Program-made: the position numbers and the translations under genes
From: Oscillospiraceae bacterium
GTDB lineage: Bacteria; Bacillota; Clostridia; Oscillospirales; Ruminococcaceae
Reading direction: 5' to 3'
DNA length: 64,000 nt
NCBI GenBank assembly: GCA_017461565.1
Contig: JAFTXQ010000004.1
Coordinates: 186,001 to 250,000, forward strand
Part shown: in pieces, positions 16,720 through 26,906 of the stretch
How the letters are laid out: every line of letters starts with the position of its first letter
How positions within the stretch are numbered: position 1 is the first letter of the stretch
Notes under the pieces: model-generated
What the model was told of the DNA's origin: nothing
Database searches by the model: none
Seen by the model: the letters and a program-made list of their open reading frames with translations, nothing else

Positions 16720-19338
16720 ATGGATATAGATTTCAGTTCAGAAAAGCTTATAAATATCGACCTCGAAGAAACAATGAAGGACTCCTTCATACAGTATGCG
16801 ATGTCGGTAATCACATCAAGAGCACTGCCGGATGTACGTGATGGTCTTAAGCCTGTACACAGACGTATCATCTATACAATGAACGAGGCAGGAAACACCT
16901 CTGATAAGCCTACACGTAAGTGTGCCTATACAGTAGGTGAGGTGCTGGGTAAGTATCATCCCCATGGTGACGCTTCCGTTTATGATGCGCTGGTAAGACT
17001 TGCACAGGATTTCTCTCTGCGTTATCCGCTTATCACAGGTCAGGGTAACTTCGGTTCAGTGGACGGCGACCCCGCCGCTGCTTACCGTTATACAGAGGCT
17101 AAGCTTGCTAAGATATCCGATGAGATGATACGTGATATCAATAAAAAAGTTGTAGATTTTACAACAAACTACGATGACAAGCTTCAGGAGCCTGTTGTAT
17201 TACCCTCTCGTTTCCCTAATCTGCTGGTAAACGGCAGTAATGGTATCGCAGTAGGTATGGCTACAAATATCCCTCCCCACAATCTCGGAGAGATCATTGA
17301 CGCTATTCTGCTTATGATAGACAATCCCGAGGCTACCATCGAAGAGATAATGGGAGTAGTTCAGGGTCCTGACTTCCCAACCGGCGGTATAATTATGGGA
17401 TACAGCGGAATACGTTCCGCCTACTATACAGGACGAGGTAAGATAATCCTCCGTGGCAGAGCTGAGATAGTAGAAGAAAATAACCATACAAGAATAATCA
17501 TCAATGAAATACCTTATATGGTCAATAAGGCTCGTCTGCTTATGAGCATCGGTGAACTTGTACGTGACAAGCGTATCGAGGGTATCTCGGTAGTGCGTGA
17601 TGAGTCCGACAGAAACGGTATGCGCATCGTTATCGAGCTTAAGCGTGACGCAAATGCAAATGTTGTACTTAACAAGCTGTATTCCTATACACAGCTTCAG
17701 GATACAGTCGGCGTTATAATGCTTGCGCTGGTTGATGGACAGCCTAAGATCCTTCCTCTGCGTGATATGCTTGAAAAGTACCTCGATTTTCAGGTAGAAG
17801 TAGTAACACGCCGTACTAAGTATGATCTTGAAAAGGCTCAGGAGCGTGCACATATCCTCGAGGGCTTCCTGCTTGCTATCGACTTTATTGATGAGGTTAT
17901 TGCGATAGTTCGTCACAGCAAGACTCTTCAGGAGGCGAAGGAGCGCCTTGTAGAACGCTTCAGGAATGTCGATGTTTCAAGAACAGGTCTGTTCCCGTCA
18001 AATACCTATTCTCTTACTGAGGTGCAGGCTGACGCTATCGTGCAGATGCGTATCGGTCAGCTGACAGGTATGGAGGAGTCCAAGATCGCTGATGAGCTTG
18101 GCGAAAAGAGAGAGCTTATCAAGGAATATCTTGCTCTTCTGTCTGATCACAGCAAGATGCTGCACCAGATAGGATCTGAGCTTGAAGCTATCAAGAAGAA
18201 GTATAATGATCCCAGAAGAACATCTATCGAGCCTGTAAGCGGTGAGGTGGATATTGAGGATCTTATCCCCGAGGAGGATTGTGTTGTAACCTATACAAAT
18301 ATCGGTTATATCAAGCGTCAGCCTGTGGAGATATATAATATCCAGAAGCGTGGCGGACGCGGTGTATCGGGTATGAAGCAGCGTGATGAGGATTTTGTGG
18401 AAAATATGTTTATTTCTTCCAGCCACGAAAATATCCTATTTATCACAAACCAGGGTAATATGCACCGTATCAAGTGTTATGAGATCCCCGAGGGTGGCAG
18501 ACAGTCACGTGGTATGAATATCGTAAATCTGCTCCAGCTCAACGAGGGCGAACGTGTTGCTGCGATGATGACTACCAATGATTTTGCAGATAATAAATAC
18601 TTTATCTGTGTTACTAAGAATGGTATCGTGAAGCGCACAAACCTCTCTGAATATAAGAATATCCGCAAGAGAGGTCTGCGTGCAATTACCGTTGCTGAGG
18701 ATGATGAGATAGTAGGTGCATTCCTTACAGAGGGCGATTGTACTATTCTTGTAGCCACAAGAAACGGTATGGCGATCCGCTTTGATGAGACAAAGGTAAG
18801 ACCGCTCGGCAGAGGTGCAAGAGGCGTCCGTGCTATCAAGCTCCGTGAGGAAGATTATGTAGTTGGTGCTACCAAGATATTCGACGACCAGGCAACTATC
18901 CTCACTGTTACTGATAAGGGTATGGGCAGACGCTGCGCTATCCAGAGCTACCGTCTGCAGAATAGAGGAGGCTTCGGTCTTAAGAATTATCCTGTCAGTG
19001 ACGAAAAGGGTTATGTCTGCGGAATCAGGACTCTTGGTCCTGATGATGATGTTATCCTTATCAGCACAGATGGAGTTATCATTCGTTTCCGTGCAAATGA
19101 TCTCCGTACTATGGGCAGACCTGCTTCGGGTGTGCGTGTAATGCGTCTTGGTGAGGAAAGCACCGTTGCATCCTTCACAAGAACTGCACATGACGAGGAT
19201 GAGGAAACAACAGAGATCGAAAAGGTTTCGGATGAGGAGATCGCAGCTTCTCTCTCCGCTGAGGCCAGCGAGGTGCTTGAGCCCGATGTTGAGCCTAACG
19301 ATGATGAAGAAGCAGAAACCGCTGAAAATGAAGAATAA
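16720..19338 (+). CDS. gyrA: DNA gyrase subunit A
   Basis: An 872-residue cleavage-religation subunit. The winged-helix domain holds catalytic Tyr (AAAYRYTEAK, about 124), and the C-terminal beta-pinwheel has a GyrA box with QRRGGRG-like sequence (QKRGGRG, about 545). The quinolone region reads HPHGDASVYDA, so the usual Ser83 is Ala. An acidic tail (DDEEAETAENEE) closes the protein. GGAGG is 5 nt before the ATG. Confidence 0.97.
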   Translation: MDIDFSSEKLINIDLEETMKDSFIQYAMSVITSRALPDVRDGLKPVHRRIIYTMNEAGNTSDKPTRKCAYTVGEVLGKYHPHGDASVYDALVRLAQDFSLRYPLITGQGNFGSVDGDPAAAYRYTEAKLAKISDEMIRDINKKVVDFTTNYDDKLQEPVVLPSRFPNLLVNGSNGIAVGMATNIPPHNLGEIIDAILLMIDNPEATIEEIMGVVQGPDFPTGGIIMGYSGIRSAYYTGRGKIILRGRAEIVEENNHTRIIINEIPYMVNKARLLMSIGELVRDKRIEGISVVRDESDRNGMRIVIELKRDANANVVLNKLYSYTQLQDTVGVIMLALVDGQPKILPLRDMLEKYLDFQVEVVTRRTKYDLEKAQERAHILEGFLLAIDFIDEVIAIVRHSKTLQEAKERLVERFRNVDVSRTGLFPSNTYSLTEVQADAIVQMRIGQLTGMEESKIADELGEKRELIKEYLALLSDHSKMLHQIGSELEAIKKKYNDPRRTSIEPVSGEVDIEDLIPEEDCVVTYTNIGYIKRQPVEIYNIQKRGGRGVSGMKQRDEDFVENMFISSSHENILFITNQGNMHRIKCYEIPEGGRQSRGMNIVNLLQLNEGERVAAMMTTNDFADNKYFICVTKNGIVKRTNLSEYKNIRKRGLRAITVAEDDEIVGAFLTEGDCTILVATRNGMAIRFDETKVRPLGRGARGVRAIKLREEDYVVGATKIFDDQATILTVTDKGMGRRCAIQSYRLQNRGGFGLKNYPVSDEKGYVCGIRTLGPDDDVILISTDGVIIRFRANDLRTMGRPASGVRVMRLGEESTVASFTRTAHDEDEETTEIEKVSDEEIAASLSAEASEVLEPDVEPNDDEEAETAENEE

Positions 19339-19349
19339 CTAATAATAAC

Positions 19350-19388
19350 CGCCCGAGCAGGGGAGAACCCGTGTTCGGGCGTGTTTTG
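19350..19388 (+). terminator. Terminator after gyrA
   Basis: CGCCCGA/TCGGGCG outer stem with an inner GGG/CCC helix around AGAA, then GTGTTTTGT. It separates gyrB-gyrA from mnmG. Confidence 0.85.
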
Positions 19389-19392
19389 TGAA

Positions 19393-19408
19393 TGTTCCAC
19401 ATGGAACA
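19393..19408 (+). other. parS: parS-like site 1
   Basis: TGTTCCACATGGAACA: 7-bp arms TGTTCCA/TGGAACA around an asymmetric CA, close to the Firmicute parS (TGTTTCACGTGAAACA). It lies just upstream of mnmG. Confidence 0.8.
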
Positions 19409-19431
19409 CATATTATGTCGAAAGGAAGATC

Positions 19432-21321
19432 ATGATGGGATATACTCTTGAGGAGTATGATGTTGCGGTCATAGGTGCAGGCCATGCAGGCTGCGAGGCT
19501 GCGCTGGCTGCCGCAAGGCTTGGTTTAAAGACTGCGATCTTCACATTGTCACTGGATTGTATAGCAAATATGCCCTGTAACCCCTGTATAGGTGGCTCAG
19601 CGAAGGGTCAGATAGTTTGTGAGATAGATTCGCTTGGCGGCGAGATGGGAAAGGCGGCAGACGCTACCTTTATACAATCCCGTATGCTGAACAGAGGAAA
19701 GGGTCCTGCGGTGCATAGTCTGAGAGTGCAGAGCGACCGTATGAAATATCACGCCTATATGAAGCAGTGCCTAGAAAATACACCTAACTTATATATAAAG
19801 CAGGCTGAGGTGGTTTCTGTGGATGTAGAGGATGGAAAGATAACTGCAGTACACACAAAGCTTGGAGCAGTGCATCCCTGTAAGGCTGCTATTATTACAA
19901 CAGGTACTTATCTGAACGGCAAGATACATATTGGTGAGCTGAATTACTCGGCGGGGCCTGATAATGTTCTGCCATCGACAGGACTTACGGAATGTCTTAA
20001 AAAACTTGGATGTACTATGCGAAGATTCAAGACGGGTACTCCTGCGAGAGTCCACAAGCGTTCTCTTAACTTTGATGTGATGGAAAAGCAGGTAGGCGAC
20101 GATCAGATAATCCCTTTTGCATTTGACAATGAGGACAAGCTTGAAAATCTTGTGGAATGCTATGTTTCTTATACAAACGAGGAAACACATAAGGTAATAC
20201 TTGATAATCTGCATCGTTCACCGTTATATTCGGGCAGGATAGAGGGTATAGGTCCACGATATTGTCCCAGTATTGAGGATAAGATAGTGCGGTTTAAGGA
20301 TAAGGAGCGTCATCAGCTTTTCTTAGAGCCAATGGGACTCGATACGGATGAATATTACGTTCAGGGAATGAGCTCATCACTGCCTGAGGATGTTCAGCTT
20401 AAGTTCCTGCGTACCATACAGGGTCTTGAAAACGTTGAGATAATGCGCCCTGCTTATGCAATAGAATACGATTGCTGCGATCCTCTTGAACTGCTTCCTA
20501 CACTGGAATTCAAGAAGATATCCGGTCTTTACGGCGCAGGACAGTTTAATTGTACAAGTGGCTATGAAGAGGCTGCCGCACAGGGTATAATCGCAGGTAT
20601 CAATGCAGCGAGAAAGATACAGGATAAGGAGCCGATAATCCTCGACAGAGCTTCAAGTTATATCGGTACTCTTATTGATGATCTTGTAACCAAGGGCTGC
20701 ACCGAGCCTTACAGAATGATGACCTCACGCAGTGAATACAGACTTATTCTCAGGCAGGATAATGCTGCTGAAAGATTGATGCCGCTCGGGCATGATATAG
20801 GTCTGGTATCCGATGAAAGATATGAGAAATTCCTTGCAGAGAAGCAGCAGGTTCAGGATGAGCTTGAAAGAATAAAAATGACCGTGGTTCATCCCACAGA
20901 TGAACTTAATAAGCTTCTTACTGAGAAGGGAACGAGTCCTGTTTCTAACGGAATTAGGATGATAGAGCTGCTTAAGCGTCCGCAGGTGGCGTACGAGGAT
21001 CTTAAACCTTTCGATCTCAAGCGTCCTGAGCTTAAGTATTCGATCGTAAACAAAATTGAGATCGAGCTTAAATATTCGGGTTATATCAAAATACAGGAAG
21101 AACAGATAGAAAAAATGCGTAAGCTTGAAGCAAAGCTGCTTCCTGCGGATATAGATTATCGTGAGATCAAGGGATTAAGATTAGAAGCGCAGGAAAAGCT
21201 GAATAAATTCAGACCACTGAATGTAGGGCAGGCGGGACGCATCTCGGGTGTAAACCCTGCTGATGTTTCGGTGCTTCTCATCTGGCTTGCAGGAAAAGGA
21301 GGTAATAATGGACAGAATTAA
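19432..21321 (+). CDS. mnmG: tRNA uridine-34 carboxymethylaminomethyl enzyme MnmG (GidA)
   Basis: About 629 residues, normal length. The FAD-binding Rossmann motif is [15 protein letters not shown] (about 9-23), followed by [16 protein letters not shown] and, near residue 270, [15 protein letters not shown]. With MnmE it builds the wobble modification of several tRNAs. AAAGGAAG precedes two ATGs (19432, 19435). Gene order before rsmG is conserved. Confidence 0.95.
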   Translation: MMGYTLEEYDVAVIGAGHAGCEAALAAARLGLKTAIFTLSLDCIANMPCNPCIGGSAKGQIVCEIDSLGGEMGKAADATFIQSRMLNRGKGPAVHSLRVQSDRMKYHAYMKQCLENTPNLYIKQAEVVSVDVEDGKITAVHTKLGAVHPCKAAIITTGTYLNGKIHIGELNYSAGPDNVLPSTGLTECLKKLGCTMRRFKTGTPARVHKRSLNFDVMEKQVGDDQIIPFAFDNEDKLENLVECYVSYTNEETHKVILDNLHRSPLYSGRIEGIGPRYCPSIEDKIVRFKDKERHQLFLEPMGLDTDEYYVQGMSSSLPEDVQLKFLRTIQGLENVEIMRPAYAIEYDCCDPLELLPTLEFKKISGLYGAGQFNCTSGYEEAAAQGIIAGINAARKIQDKEPIILDRASSYIGTLIDDLVTKGCTEPYRMMTSRSEYRLILRQDNAAERLMPLGHDIGLVSDERYEKFLAEKQQVQDELERIKMTVVHPTDELNKLLTEKGTSPVSNGIRMIELLKRPQVAYEDLKPFDLKRPELKYSIVNKIEIELKYSGYIKIQEEQIEKMRKLEAKLLPADIDYREIKGLRLEAQEKLNKFRPLNVGQAGRISGVNPADVSVLLIWLAGKGGNNGQN

Positions 21322-22006
21322 GTATGTGGTAGATACTTTTGCCTCAGCAAAGATCGAAATAACCTCCGAGCAGGCTGAAAAGTATGTAAAACTCTGCGAT
21401 TTTATGGTTGAGTATAACAAGAATGTAAATCTTACTGCAATCACAGAATTCGAAGATGTTGTCATGAAGCATTTCGTAGATAGCGTGCTTCCTTTTACAA
21501 TGGTTGATATTGAAAATGGCGCTTCTTTTATCGATGTGGGTACTGGTGCCGGTTTTCCGTCACTTCCGCTACTGATATATCGACAGAATCTGAGGGGTAC
21601 GCTTTGCGATAGTTTGAACAAGCGTTGCGTTTATCTTGAAAAGGCTTGCGCTGAAATAGGTATCAAAGCCGAAATAATCCACGCACGTAGCGAAGAACTG
21701 GGACGTAAAAAACGAGAGCAGTATGACTTTTCGACAGCAAGGGCGGTTGCTTCTATGCCTGTTTTAATGGAATACTGTATGCCTTTTGTAAAAACAGGCG
21801 GCAGGTTCATCGCACTTAAATCTGTGAATGAGGATATGTCCTGTGCTGAGAATGCAGCTAAGCTTCTGGGTGGAAATAATCCCGAGGTAATTGATTATAA
21901 GCTCCCGAATGGGGATGACAGACGTCTTGTTATAACGAAAAAAGTAAAACAAACTCCGACAAAATATCCGCGGAGCACAGCAAATATAGCAAAGAAGCCG
22001 CTTTAA
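21308..22006 (+). CDS. rsmG: 16S rRNA m7G527 methyltransferase RsmG (GidB)
   Basis: 232 residues with SAM motif [16 protein letters not shown] (about 76) and the RsmG tail signature [14 protein letters not shown] (about 145). AAAAGGAGG precedes the ATG at 21308, which overlaps the mnmG end by 14 nt, so translation is coupled. Confidence 0.94.
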   Translation: MDRIKYVVDTFASAKIEITSEQAEKYVKLCDFMVEYNKNVNLTAITEFEDVVMKHFVDSVLPFTMVDIENGASFIDVGTGAGFPSLPLLIYRQNLRGTLCDSLNKRCVYLEKACAEIGIKAEIIHARSEELGRKKREQYDFSTARAVASMPVLMEYCMPFVKTGGRFIALKSVNEDMSCAENAAKLLGGNNPEVIDYKLPNGDDRRLVITKKVKQTPTKYPRSTANIAKKPL

Positions 22007-22019
22007 TGCGGCTTTTTTT
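21995..22019 (+). terminator. Terminator overlapping the rsmG stop
   Basis: AAGCCGC-TTTAAT-GCGGCTT followed by seven T. The rsmG stop codon lies in the loop. Confidence 0.9.
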
Positions 22020-22120
22020 GTATAAAAAAATAGTATGATGATGAATAATGCGAATTTTTATTGTGGAAATTATTTCCCGATAATGTTAAAATAAAATTAC
22101 AACATAATTCAGGGAAGGAT

Positions 22121-22957
22121 ATGGATACATATATGAATAATATATTCAAAACTAAAGAAAAACAGGTACAAAAGGTTGTAATGCTCCCGCTGGGGAATAT
22201 CGTACCTAACAAGTCGCAGCCAAGGAAGTATTTTGATGAGGCCGCTATATACTCGCTTTCGCAAAGTATTAAGGAGAACGGCATAATACAGCCGATATGT
22301 GTAAGAAAATCAGGCGCTTTATATGAGATTATAAGTGGGGAAAGACGTTGTCGGGCTTCAAAGCTCGCAGGACTTTCAGAAGTTCCGTGCATCATAATGG
22401 AGATCAATGATGAAAAGTCAGCTGTGCTTGCGTTGATTGAGAATATTCAGCGAAGTGACCTGAGTTTTTTCGAAGAAGCACTCGCAATCAATGAACTTAT
22501 ATCTGTTTATGGACTTACCCAGCAGGAGGCGGCGATAAGATTAGGGAAAGCGCAGTCAACTATTGCTAACAAGCTCAGACTGCTTCGGTTTACTGATGCT
22601 GAGCGAAATATTCTGGCTTGTAACAATATTCCCGAGCGTCAGGCGAGGGCACTGATAAGGATAGATGATCCATCACAAAGAATTAAGATGCTCAATGAGG
22701 TGATCAGACGTAAGCTTAATCTTGATCAGACCGAGCGACTTGTTAATGATCTGCTGACTGAAAAGAAAAGTGATAAAAAAATTGTTCGTGCTAATATTTT
22801 CAATATTCCTTTGCCAAAGATATACCTTAATAGCATCAATAAGATCGTAGATCGTATGAAAAGTGAAAATATCAGGTGTGAGACTGTAACCAACCAAAAC
22901 GGAAATTTCTTTGAATATACGATTAAAATACCTGTCACTGTCGATATGTGCAAATAA
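22121..22957 (+). CDS. noc: Nucleoid occlusion ParB-family protein Noc
   Basis: 278 residues. ParB N-domain with IVPNKSQPRK, the CTP-binding GERRCRASKLAGL (about 80) and ENIQRSDLSFFEEA (about 110), then an HTH (LTQQEAAIRLGKAQSTIANKLR). A short amphipathic start (MDTYMNNIFK) could act as the membrane anchor known in Noc. It is located between rsmG and soj as in Bacillus, and is a second ParB paralogue besides Spo0J. The start could also be the ATG at 22133. Confidence 0.85.
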   Translation: MDTYMNNIFKTKEKQVQKVVMLPLGNIVPNKSQPRKYFDEAAIYSLSQSIKENGIIQPICVRKSGALYEIISGERRCRASKLAGLSEVPCIIMEINDEKSAVLALIENIQRSDLSFFEEALAINELISVYGLTQQEAAIRLGKAQSTIANKLRLLRFTDAERNILACNNIPERQARALIRIDDPSQRIKMLNEVIRRKLNLDQTERLVNDLLTEKKSDKKIVRANIFNIPLPKIYLNSINKIVDRMKSENIRCETVTNQNGNFFEYTIKIPVTVDMCK

Positions 22958-22960
22958 TAA

Positions 22961-22976
22961 TGTTCCACATGGAACA
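22961..22976 (+). other. parS: parS-like site 2
   Basis: TGTTCCACATGGAACA, identical to the site upstream of mnmG, immediately after the noc stop. Confidence 0.8.
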
Positions 22977-22999
22977 TTTCGATAGAAAATGTCGAAAAT

Positions 23000-23015
23000 C
23001 GTTCCATGTGGAACA
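23000..23015 (-). other. parS: parS-like site 3, inverted
   Basis: CGTTCCATGTGGAACA: the same motif in opposite orientation with one changed end base, 39 bp from site 2 and about 40 bp upstream of the soj -10. Confidence 0.75.
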
Positions 23016-23052
23016 TTTTTTTGAGAAAGCCCTTTATTTTTCAACATAGATG

Positions 23053-23061
23053 TGATATACT
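23053..23061 (+). promoter_or_regulatory. Extended -10 promoter of soj
   Basis: TGATATACT, a good extended -10 with only a poor -35 (TTTATT at 23033). The nearby parS pair could allow Spo0J/Noc spreading to influence it. Confidence 0.6.
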
Positions 23062-23097
23062 TATAAAGTAACATACTATCGTAAAGGGGGAATAGCA

Positions 23098-23886
23098 ATG
23101 GGAATCGTCATTGGTGTAGTAAACCAGAAAGGCGGCGTCGGTAAAACGACAACAGCGGTCAATGTTGCGGCAGGACTCGGTGCAATGGGTAAAAAAGTGC
23201 TTATCGTAGATTTCGATCCTCAGGGAAATGCAACGACCGGATTTGGAATCAAAAAGAAATACTTAGAAGCAACTACATACGAAGTTATAATGGGGGAAAA
23301 GCGTCCGCAGGAAGCAATAATACCAACAAGATATAAAAATGTTAAGATACTCCCTGCAACAAGTCAGCTTTGCGAGGCAGAGCTCCAGCTGGCTGATGTT
23401 GAACAGAGAAATCATCAGCTGCGCAAGGTTATATTGCAGGTCAAAGATGACTATGACATAGTTATAATTGATTGTCTGCCTTCGCTTGGAATACTTGCAA
23501 TCAATGCTCTTATCGCAGTGGACAGAATAATAGTTCCTATGGTATGTGAACCTTTTGCACTGGAAGGCCTGGCACAGCTTATGCAGACAGTGAAAAAGGT
23601 TAAACGCACCTCAAATAAAGATCTTAAGTTCATGGGAATAGTATTCACAATGGTCGATAAAAGACTGCTTGCGAGCAATGAGATAATGAGGGATATAAGA
23701 AAATCGTTTGAGTCTGATCTTGTGTTCCAGACTGTGATACCTAGAAATGTGCGTGTAACAGAAGCACAGAGCGTAGGTGAGCCTATCATTTACTATGACA
23801 AGAACTCTAAGGGCGGAGACGCTTATGAGAGACTGGCTAAGGAAATATGGGCAAAATGCCGTGAAATGGAGAAGAAGAATGGCTAA
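23098..23886 (+). CDS. soj: Chromosome partitioning ATPase Soj/ParA
   Basis: 262 residues, with the deviant Walker A KGGVGKTT (about 11-18), VDFDPQGNATTGFG (about 40) and IIDCLPSLG (about 124). It forms a DNA-bound ATPase dimer, is stimulated by Spo0J, and in Bacillus also controls DnaA. Its end overlaps spo0J by 8 nt. Confidence 0.96.
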   Translation: MGIVIGVVNQKGGVGKTTTAVNVAAGLGAMGKKVLIVDFDPQGNATTGFGIKKKYLEATTYEVIMGEKRPQEAIIPTRYKNVKILPATSQLCEAELQLADVEQRNHQLRKVILQVKDDYDIVIIDCLPSLGILAINALIAVDRIIVPMVCEPFALEGLAQLMQTVKKVKRTSNKDLKFMGIVFTMVDKRLLASNEIMRDIRKSFESDLVFQTVIPRNVRVTEAQSVGEPIIYYDKNSKGGDAYERLAKEIWAKCREMEKKNG

Positions 23887-24730
23887 AAAAAGAATAAAAA
23901 GTGATTACAGTAGCATCTTTGACGACAACAGTCTGAAGGACGAGAACGAGAGCCTCAGTACTTTAAGGCTTGCGGAAATAGAACCAAATAAAAATCAACC
24001 GAGAAAGAATTTCGACAAGGAAGCACTGGAACAGCTTGCCTCTTCAATACGTGAAAATGGAGTGCTTCAACCGCTGCTGGTAAGACCTCTTGCTACGGGA
24101 AATTATCAGATAATTGCAGGCGAGCGCAGGTGGAGGGCTTCAAAGATTGCAGGGCTTATTGAGGTTCCTGTAGTTATCCGTGATGACCTTACAGAAGAAC
24201 AGGTGATGCAGATAGCACTTATAGAAAATCTGCAGCGTGAAAACCTCAATCCGATAGAAGAAGCACTTGGCTATAAGGAACTCATCGATAACTACAAGAT
24301 GACTCAGGATGAGGTTGCAAGGACTGTCGGAAAAGCACGTTCCTCAATTGCAAACAGCCTTGGTCTGCTGACGCTTCCCAAAACGGTAAAGGATCTGCTG
24401 GCGTCAGGTGAGCTTTCAACAGGGCACTGCAAGGCGCTGAAATCTATAAAGGATCCTGCACTTATGACGGAGATCGCACTCCGTGCAGCAGATGGAGAGC
24501 TTACGGTGCGTAGTATCGAAAACATCGCAAAACGTGAGGCAAAAAAAGAAGATCAGCAAACAGATGAGATCAAGCCAAGAATAGCATATTATACTGAGGT
24601 AGAGCTTTGTCTGGCTGAGCTTCTCGGAACAAAGGTAAAGATATCCGAGGGCAAAAAGACAAATATGCTTCAGATAAGCTTTGATAGCAAGGAACAGCTT
24701 GAGGGAATAATGAAAGAGCTGACAAAATAA
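23879..24730 (+). CDS. spo0J: Chromosome partitioning protein Spo0J/ParB
   Basis: 283 residues. ParB/Srx domain with [23 protein letters not shown] (CTP motif, about 83) and [14 protein letters not shown], an HTH ([22 protein letters not shown]), and a C-terminal dimerisation domain. It binds parS and loads SMC. The ATG at 23879 lies inside the soj end behind GGAG, so coupled translation. Confidence 0.95.
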   Translation: MAKKRIKSDYSSIFDDNSLKDENESLSTLRLAEIEPNKNQPRKNFDKEALEQLASSIRENGVLQPLLVRPLATGNYQIIAGERRWRASKIAGLIEVPVVIRDDLTEEQVMQIALIENLQRENLNPIEEALGYKELIDNYKMTQDEVARTVGKARSSIANSLGLLTLPKTVKDLLASGELSTGHCKALKSIKDPALMTEIALRAADGELTVRSIENIAKREAKKEDQQTDEIKPRIAYYTEVELCLAELLGTKVKISEGKKTNMLQISFDSKEQLEGIMKELTK

Positions 24731-24785
24731 CATAAATTCAGGCGAAAAACCTGTATAATACAGAAAATAAAGGAAGGCAAAGAAA

Positions 24786-26066
24786 ATGATAGACATCAAA
24801 TTTTTAAGAGAAAATCCCGATGCAGTAAAGGAAAACATCAAGAAGAAGTTCCAGGACGCAAAGCTGCCCCTCGTTGATGAGGTGATCGAGCTTGATGTAA
24901 ATTACCGTAAGGCGCTTCAGCGCAAGGAGTCCCTGCAGGCTGACAAGAACAAAATATCCAAGAGCATCGGTGGCTTCATGGCTAAGGGTCAGAAGGAAGA
25001 GGCAGAGGCTGCAAAGGCTCAGGTAAAGGCATTCTCCGAGGAGCTTGCAGAGCTGGATAAGACTGTTCCCGAGATGGAGGAGCGCATCAAGACCATCATG
25101 ATGACTATCCCCAACATCATCGATCCCTCTGTACCGATCGGCAAGGACGACAGCGAAAACGTTGAGATCACACGTTACGGTGATCCTGTTGTTCCCGATT
25201 TCGAGGTTCCCTATCATGCTGAGATCATGGAGAAGCTGAACGGTATCGATCTTGATAGTGCAAGAAAGGTAGCAGGTAACGGTTTCTATTATCTGATGGG
25301 TGATATCGCAAGACTTCACTCTGCTGTTATCTCCTATGCAAGAGATTTCATGATCGATCGTGGTTTTACCTATTGCATCCCTCCTTTCATGATCAGAAGC
25401 AACGTTGTAACAGGCGTTATGAGCTTTGCTGAAATGGACGCCATGATGTATAAGATCGAGGGCGAGGATCTGTATCTTATCGGTACATCCGAGCATTCTA
25501 TGATCGGTAAGTTCATCGATACAATCATTGATGAGGAAACACTGCCCCAGACTCTTACATCCTACTCTCCCTGCTTCCGCAAGGAGAAGGGCGCACACGG
25601 TATCGAGGAGCGTGGTGTATACAGGATCCACCAGTTCGAGAAGCAGGAGATGATCGTAGTCTGCAAGCCCGAGGACTCTCCTATGTGGTTTGAGAAGCTG
25701 TGGCAGAACACAGTTGATCTGTTCCGTTCCATGGATATCCCTGTAAGAACTATCGAGTGCTGCTCCGGTGATCTGGCTGATCTTAAGGTAAAGAGCTTCG
25801 ACGTTGAAGCGTGGTCTCCCCGTCAGAAGAAGTACTTTGAGGTAGGAAGCTGCTCCAACCTCGGTGATGCACAGGCAAGACGTCTTGGTATCCGTGTAAA
25901 GAGCACAGACGGTAAGAAGTACTTTGCTCATACACTCAACAACACTGTTGTTGCTCCTCCCAGAATGCTCATTGCATTCCTTGAGAACAACCTCAATGAG
26001 GACGGCACAGTAAATATCCCCGAAGTACTCAGACCCTACATGGGAGGCAAGTCTAAGATTGGATGA
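24786..26066 (+). CDS. serS: Seryl-tRNA synthetase
   Basis: A 426-residue class II synthetase: N-terminal tRNA-binding coiled coil (about 30-100), motif 2 region FRKEKGAHGIEERGVYRIHQFEK (shown in part) near 265, and motif 3 NTVVAPPRMLIAFLEN (about 391). GGAAGG precedes the ATG; a TATAAT at 24754 without a clear -35 may drive it. No T-box fits in the short spacer. Confidence 0.96.
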   Translation: MIDIKFLRENPDAVKENIKKKFQDAKLPLVDEVIELDVNYRKALQRKESLQADKNKISKSIGGFMAKGQKEEAEAAKAQVKAFSEELAELDKTVPEMEERIKTIMMTIPNIIDPSVPIGKDDSENVEITRYGDPVVPDFEVPYHAEIMEKLNGIDLDSARKVAGNGFYYLMGDIARLHSAVISYARDFMIDRGFTYCIPPFMIRSNVVTGVMSFAEMDAMMYKIEGEDLYLIGTSEHSMIGKFIDTIIDEETLPQTLTSYSPCFRKEKGAHGIEERGVYRIHQFEKQEMIVVCKPEDSPMWFEKLWQNTVDLFRSMDIPVRTIECCSGDLADLKVKSFDVEAWSPRQKKYFEVGSCSNLGDAQARRLGIRVKSTDGKKYFAHTLNNTVVAPPRMLIAFLENNLNEDGTVNIPEVLRPYMGGKSKIG

Positions 26067-26799
26067 TCGTGTTTTTTCCGAGAAGCACAGGGTGAATTTT
26101 TATAATGCAGATCAAAACGGAAACCTGCTTTTCTCCTCGTATCTTAACTGGTGCGGGGAGATTGCAGGCGCCCATCTTGAAACACGAGGCATAACAAGAG
26201 AGATAATGCTTGAGGACGATCAGGTGTTTCTGCTGACTAAGGTCGGATACAAGTGCTATAAGCCTGCAAAATATGGCGATATAGTAACGCTTAAGACATG
26301 GGAACACTCAATTAAAGGCGCACATTTTTATCGTTGCTTCGCTTTGGAGCGTGACGGAGAGCTTCTTTGCGAGTCCATAAGCGACTGGTCTCTGGTAGCA
26401 CCTAAGTCAAGAAAGATACTCCGTCCCAGCGAGTATAAGTATGAGTTTCTGCTTATTGAGCAGCCTACCTCGGCTCAGATAAATAAGATAAAGATTCCCG
26501 AGCTGTCTGCGACAGGTGAACATATCGTAACGTTTTCCGAAACCGATGGAAACGGTCACCTTAACAACAGCAATTACGGCAATTTTCTTGTAGATATGGC
26601 TCCTGCTGTTGTGGCTGAGGAGCTTTCCCGCGGCGGAGTGCTGCAAAGTGCAGATATCTCGTTTCTCAGAGAAGCACGTATGGGTGAAAAGATCAGCATA
26701 CATACTGATATGACAGACAACGGATACTATATGTATGGCTGTTTTGATGATGGCAGACGCTGTTTTGAGGCTGCTGCAGAGTTGATGGTTATGGGTTAA
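26059..26799 (+). CDS. Acyl-ACP thioesterase
   Basis: 246 residues of double-hotdog fold. The first hotdog begins VNFYNADQNGNLLFSSYLNW; the second has the catalytic-type ETDGNGHLNNSNYGNF (about 155-170). It releases fatty acids from acyl carrier protein. A TTG at 26059, 11 nt after GGGAGG, is the best start and overlaps serS by 8 nt; the next in-frame option is a GTG at 26092 that would cut the fold. Confidence 0.8.
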   Translation: MDDRVFSEKHRVNFYNADQNGNLLFSSYLNWCGEIAGAHLETRGITREIMLEDDQVFLLTKVGYKCYKPAKYGDIVTLKTWEHSIKGAHFYRCFALERDGELLCESISDWSLVAPKSRKILRPSEYKYEFLLIEQPTSAQINKIKIPELSATGEHIVTFSETDGNGHLNNSNYGNFLVDMAPAVVAEELSRGGVLQSADISFLREARMGEKISIHTDMTDNGYYMYGCFDDGRRCFEAAAELMVMG

Positions 26800-26806
26800 A
26801 TTGTAT

Positions 26807-26856
26807 GGCGGGACCGGAGCGTAATGTTGCAAAACGCTTCTGGTTCTGCCTTTTTT
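26807..26856 (+). terminator. Terminator after the thioesterase
   Basis: A long stem from GGCGGGACCGGAGCGT with a partner ending CTGGTTCTGCC (several G-U pairs), followed by six T. Confidence 0.85.
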
Positions 26857-26884
26857 GAAAAACAGTTTACAAAAATTGTAAACT
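26855..26884 (+). promoter_or_regulatory. Promoter with palindromic operator of the ABC operon
   Basis: TTGAAA, 18 nt, TAAACT. A perfect palindrome AGTTTACAA-AAA-TTGTAAACT (26864-26884) covers spacer and -10, as expected for repression by a dimeric TetR/PadR-type regulator. No such regulator lies next door. Confidence 0.6.
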
Positions 26885-26906
26885 TCGTCAATAACAAGGA
26901 GGAACA

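Noticed and set aside
24804-25931. A 375-codon open frame antisense to serS
   Set aside because: Composition is Leu/His/Cys-rich with no domain, typical of a mirror frame of a conserved gene.
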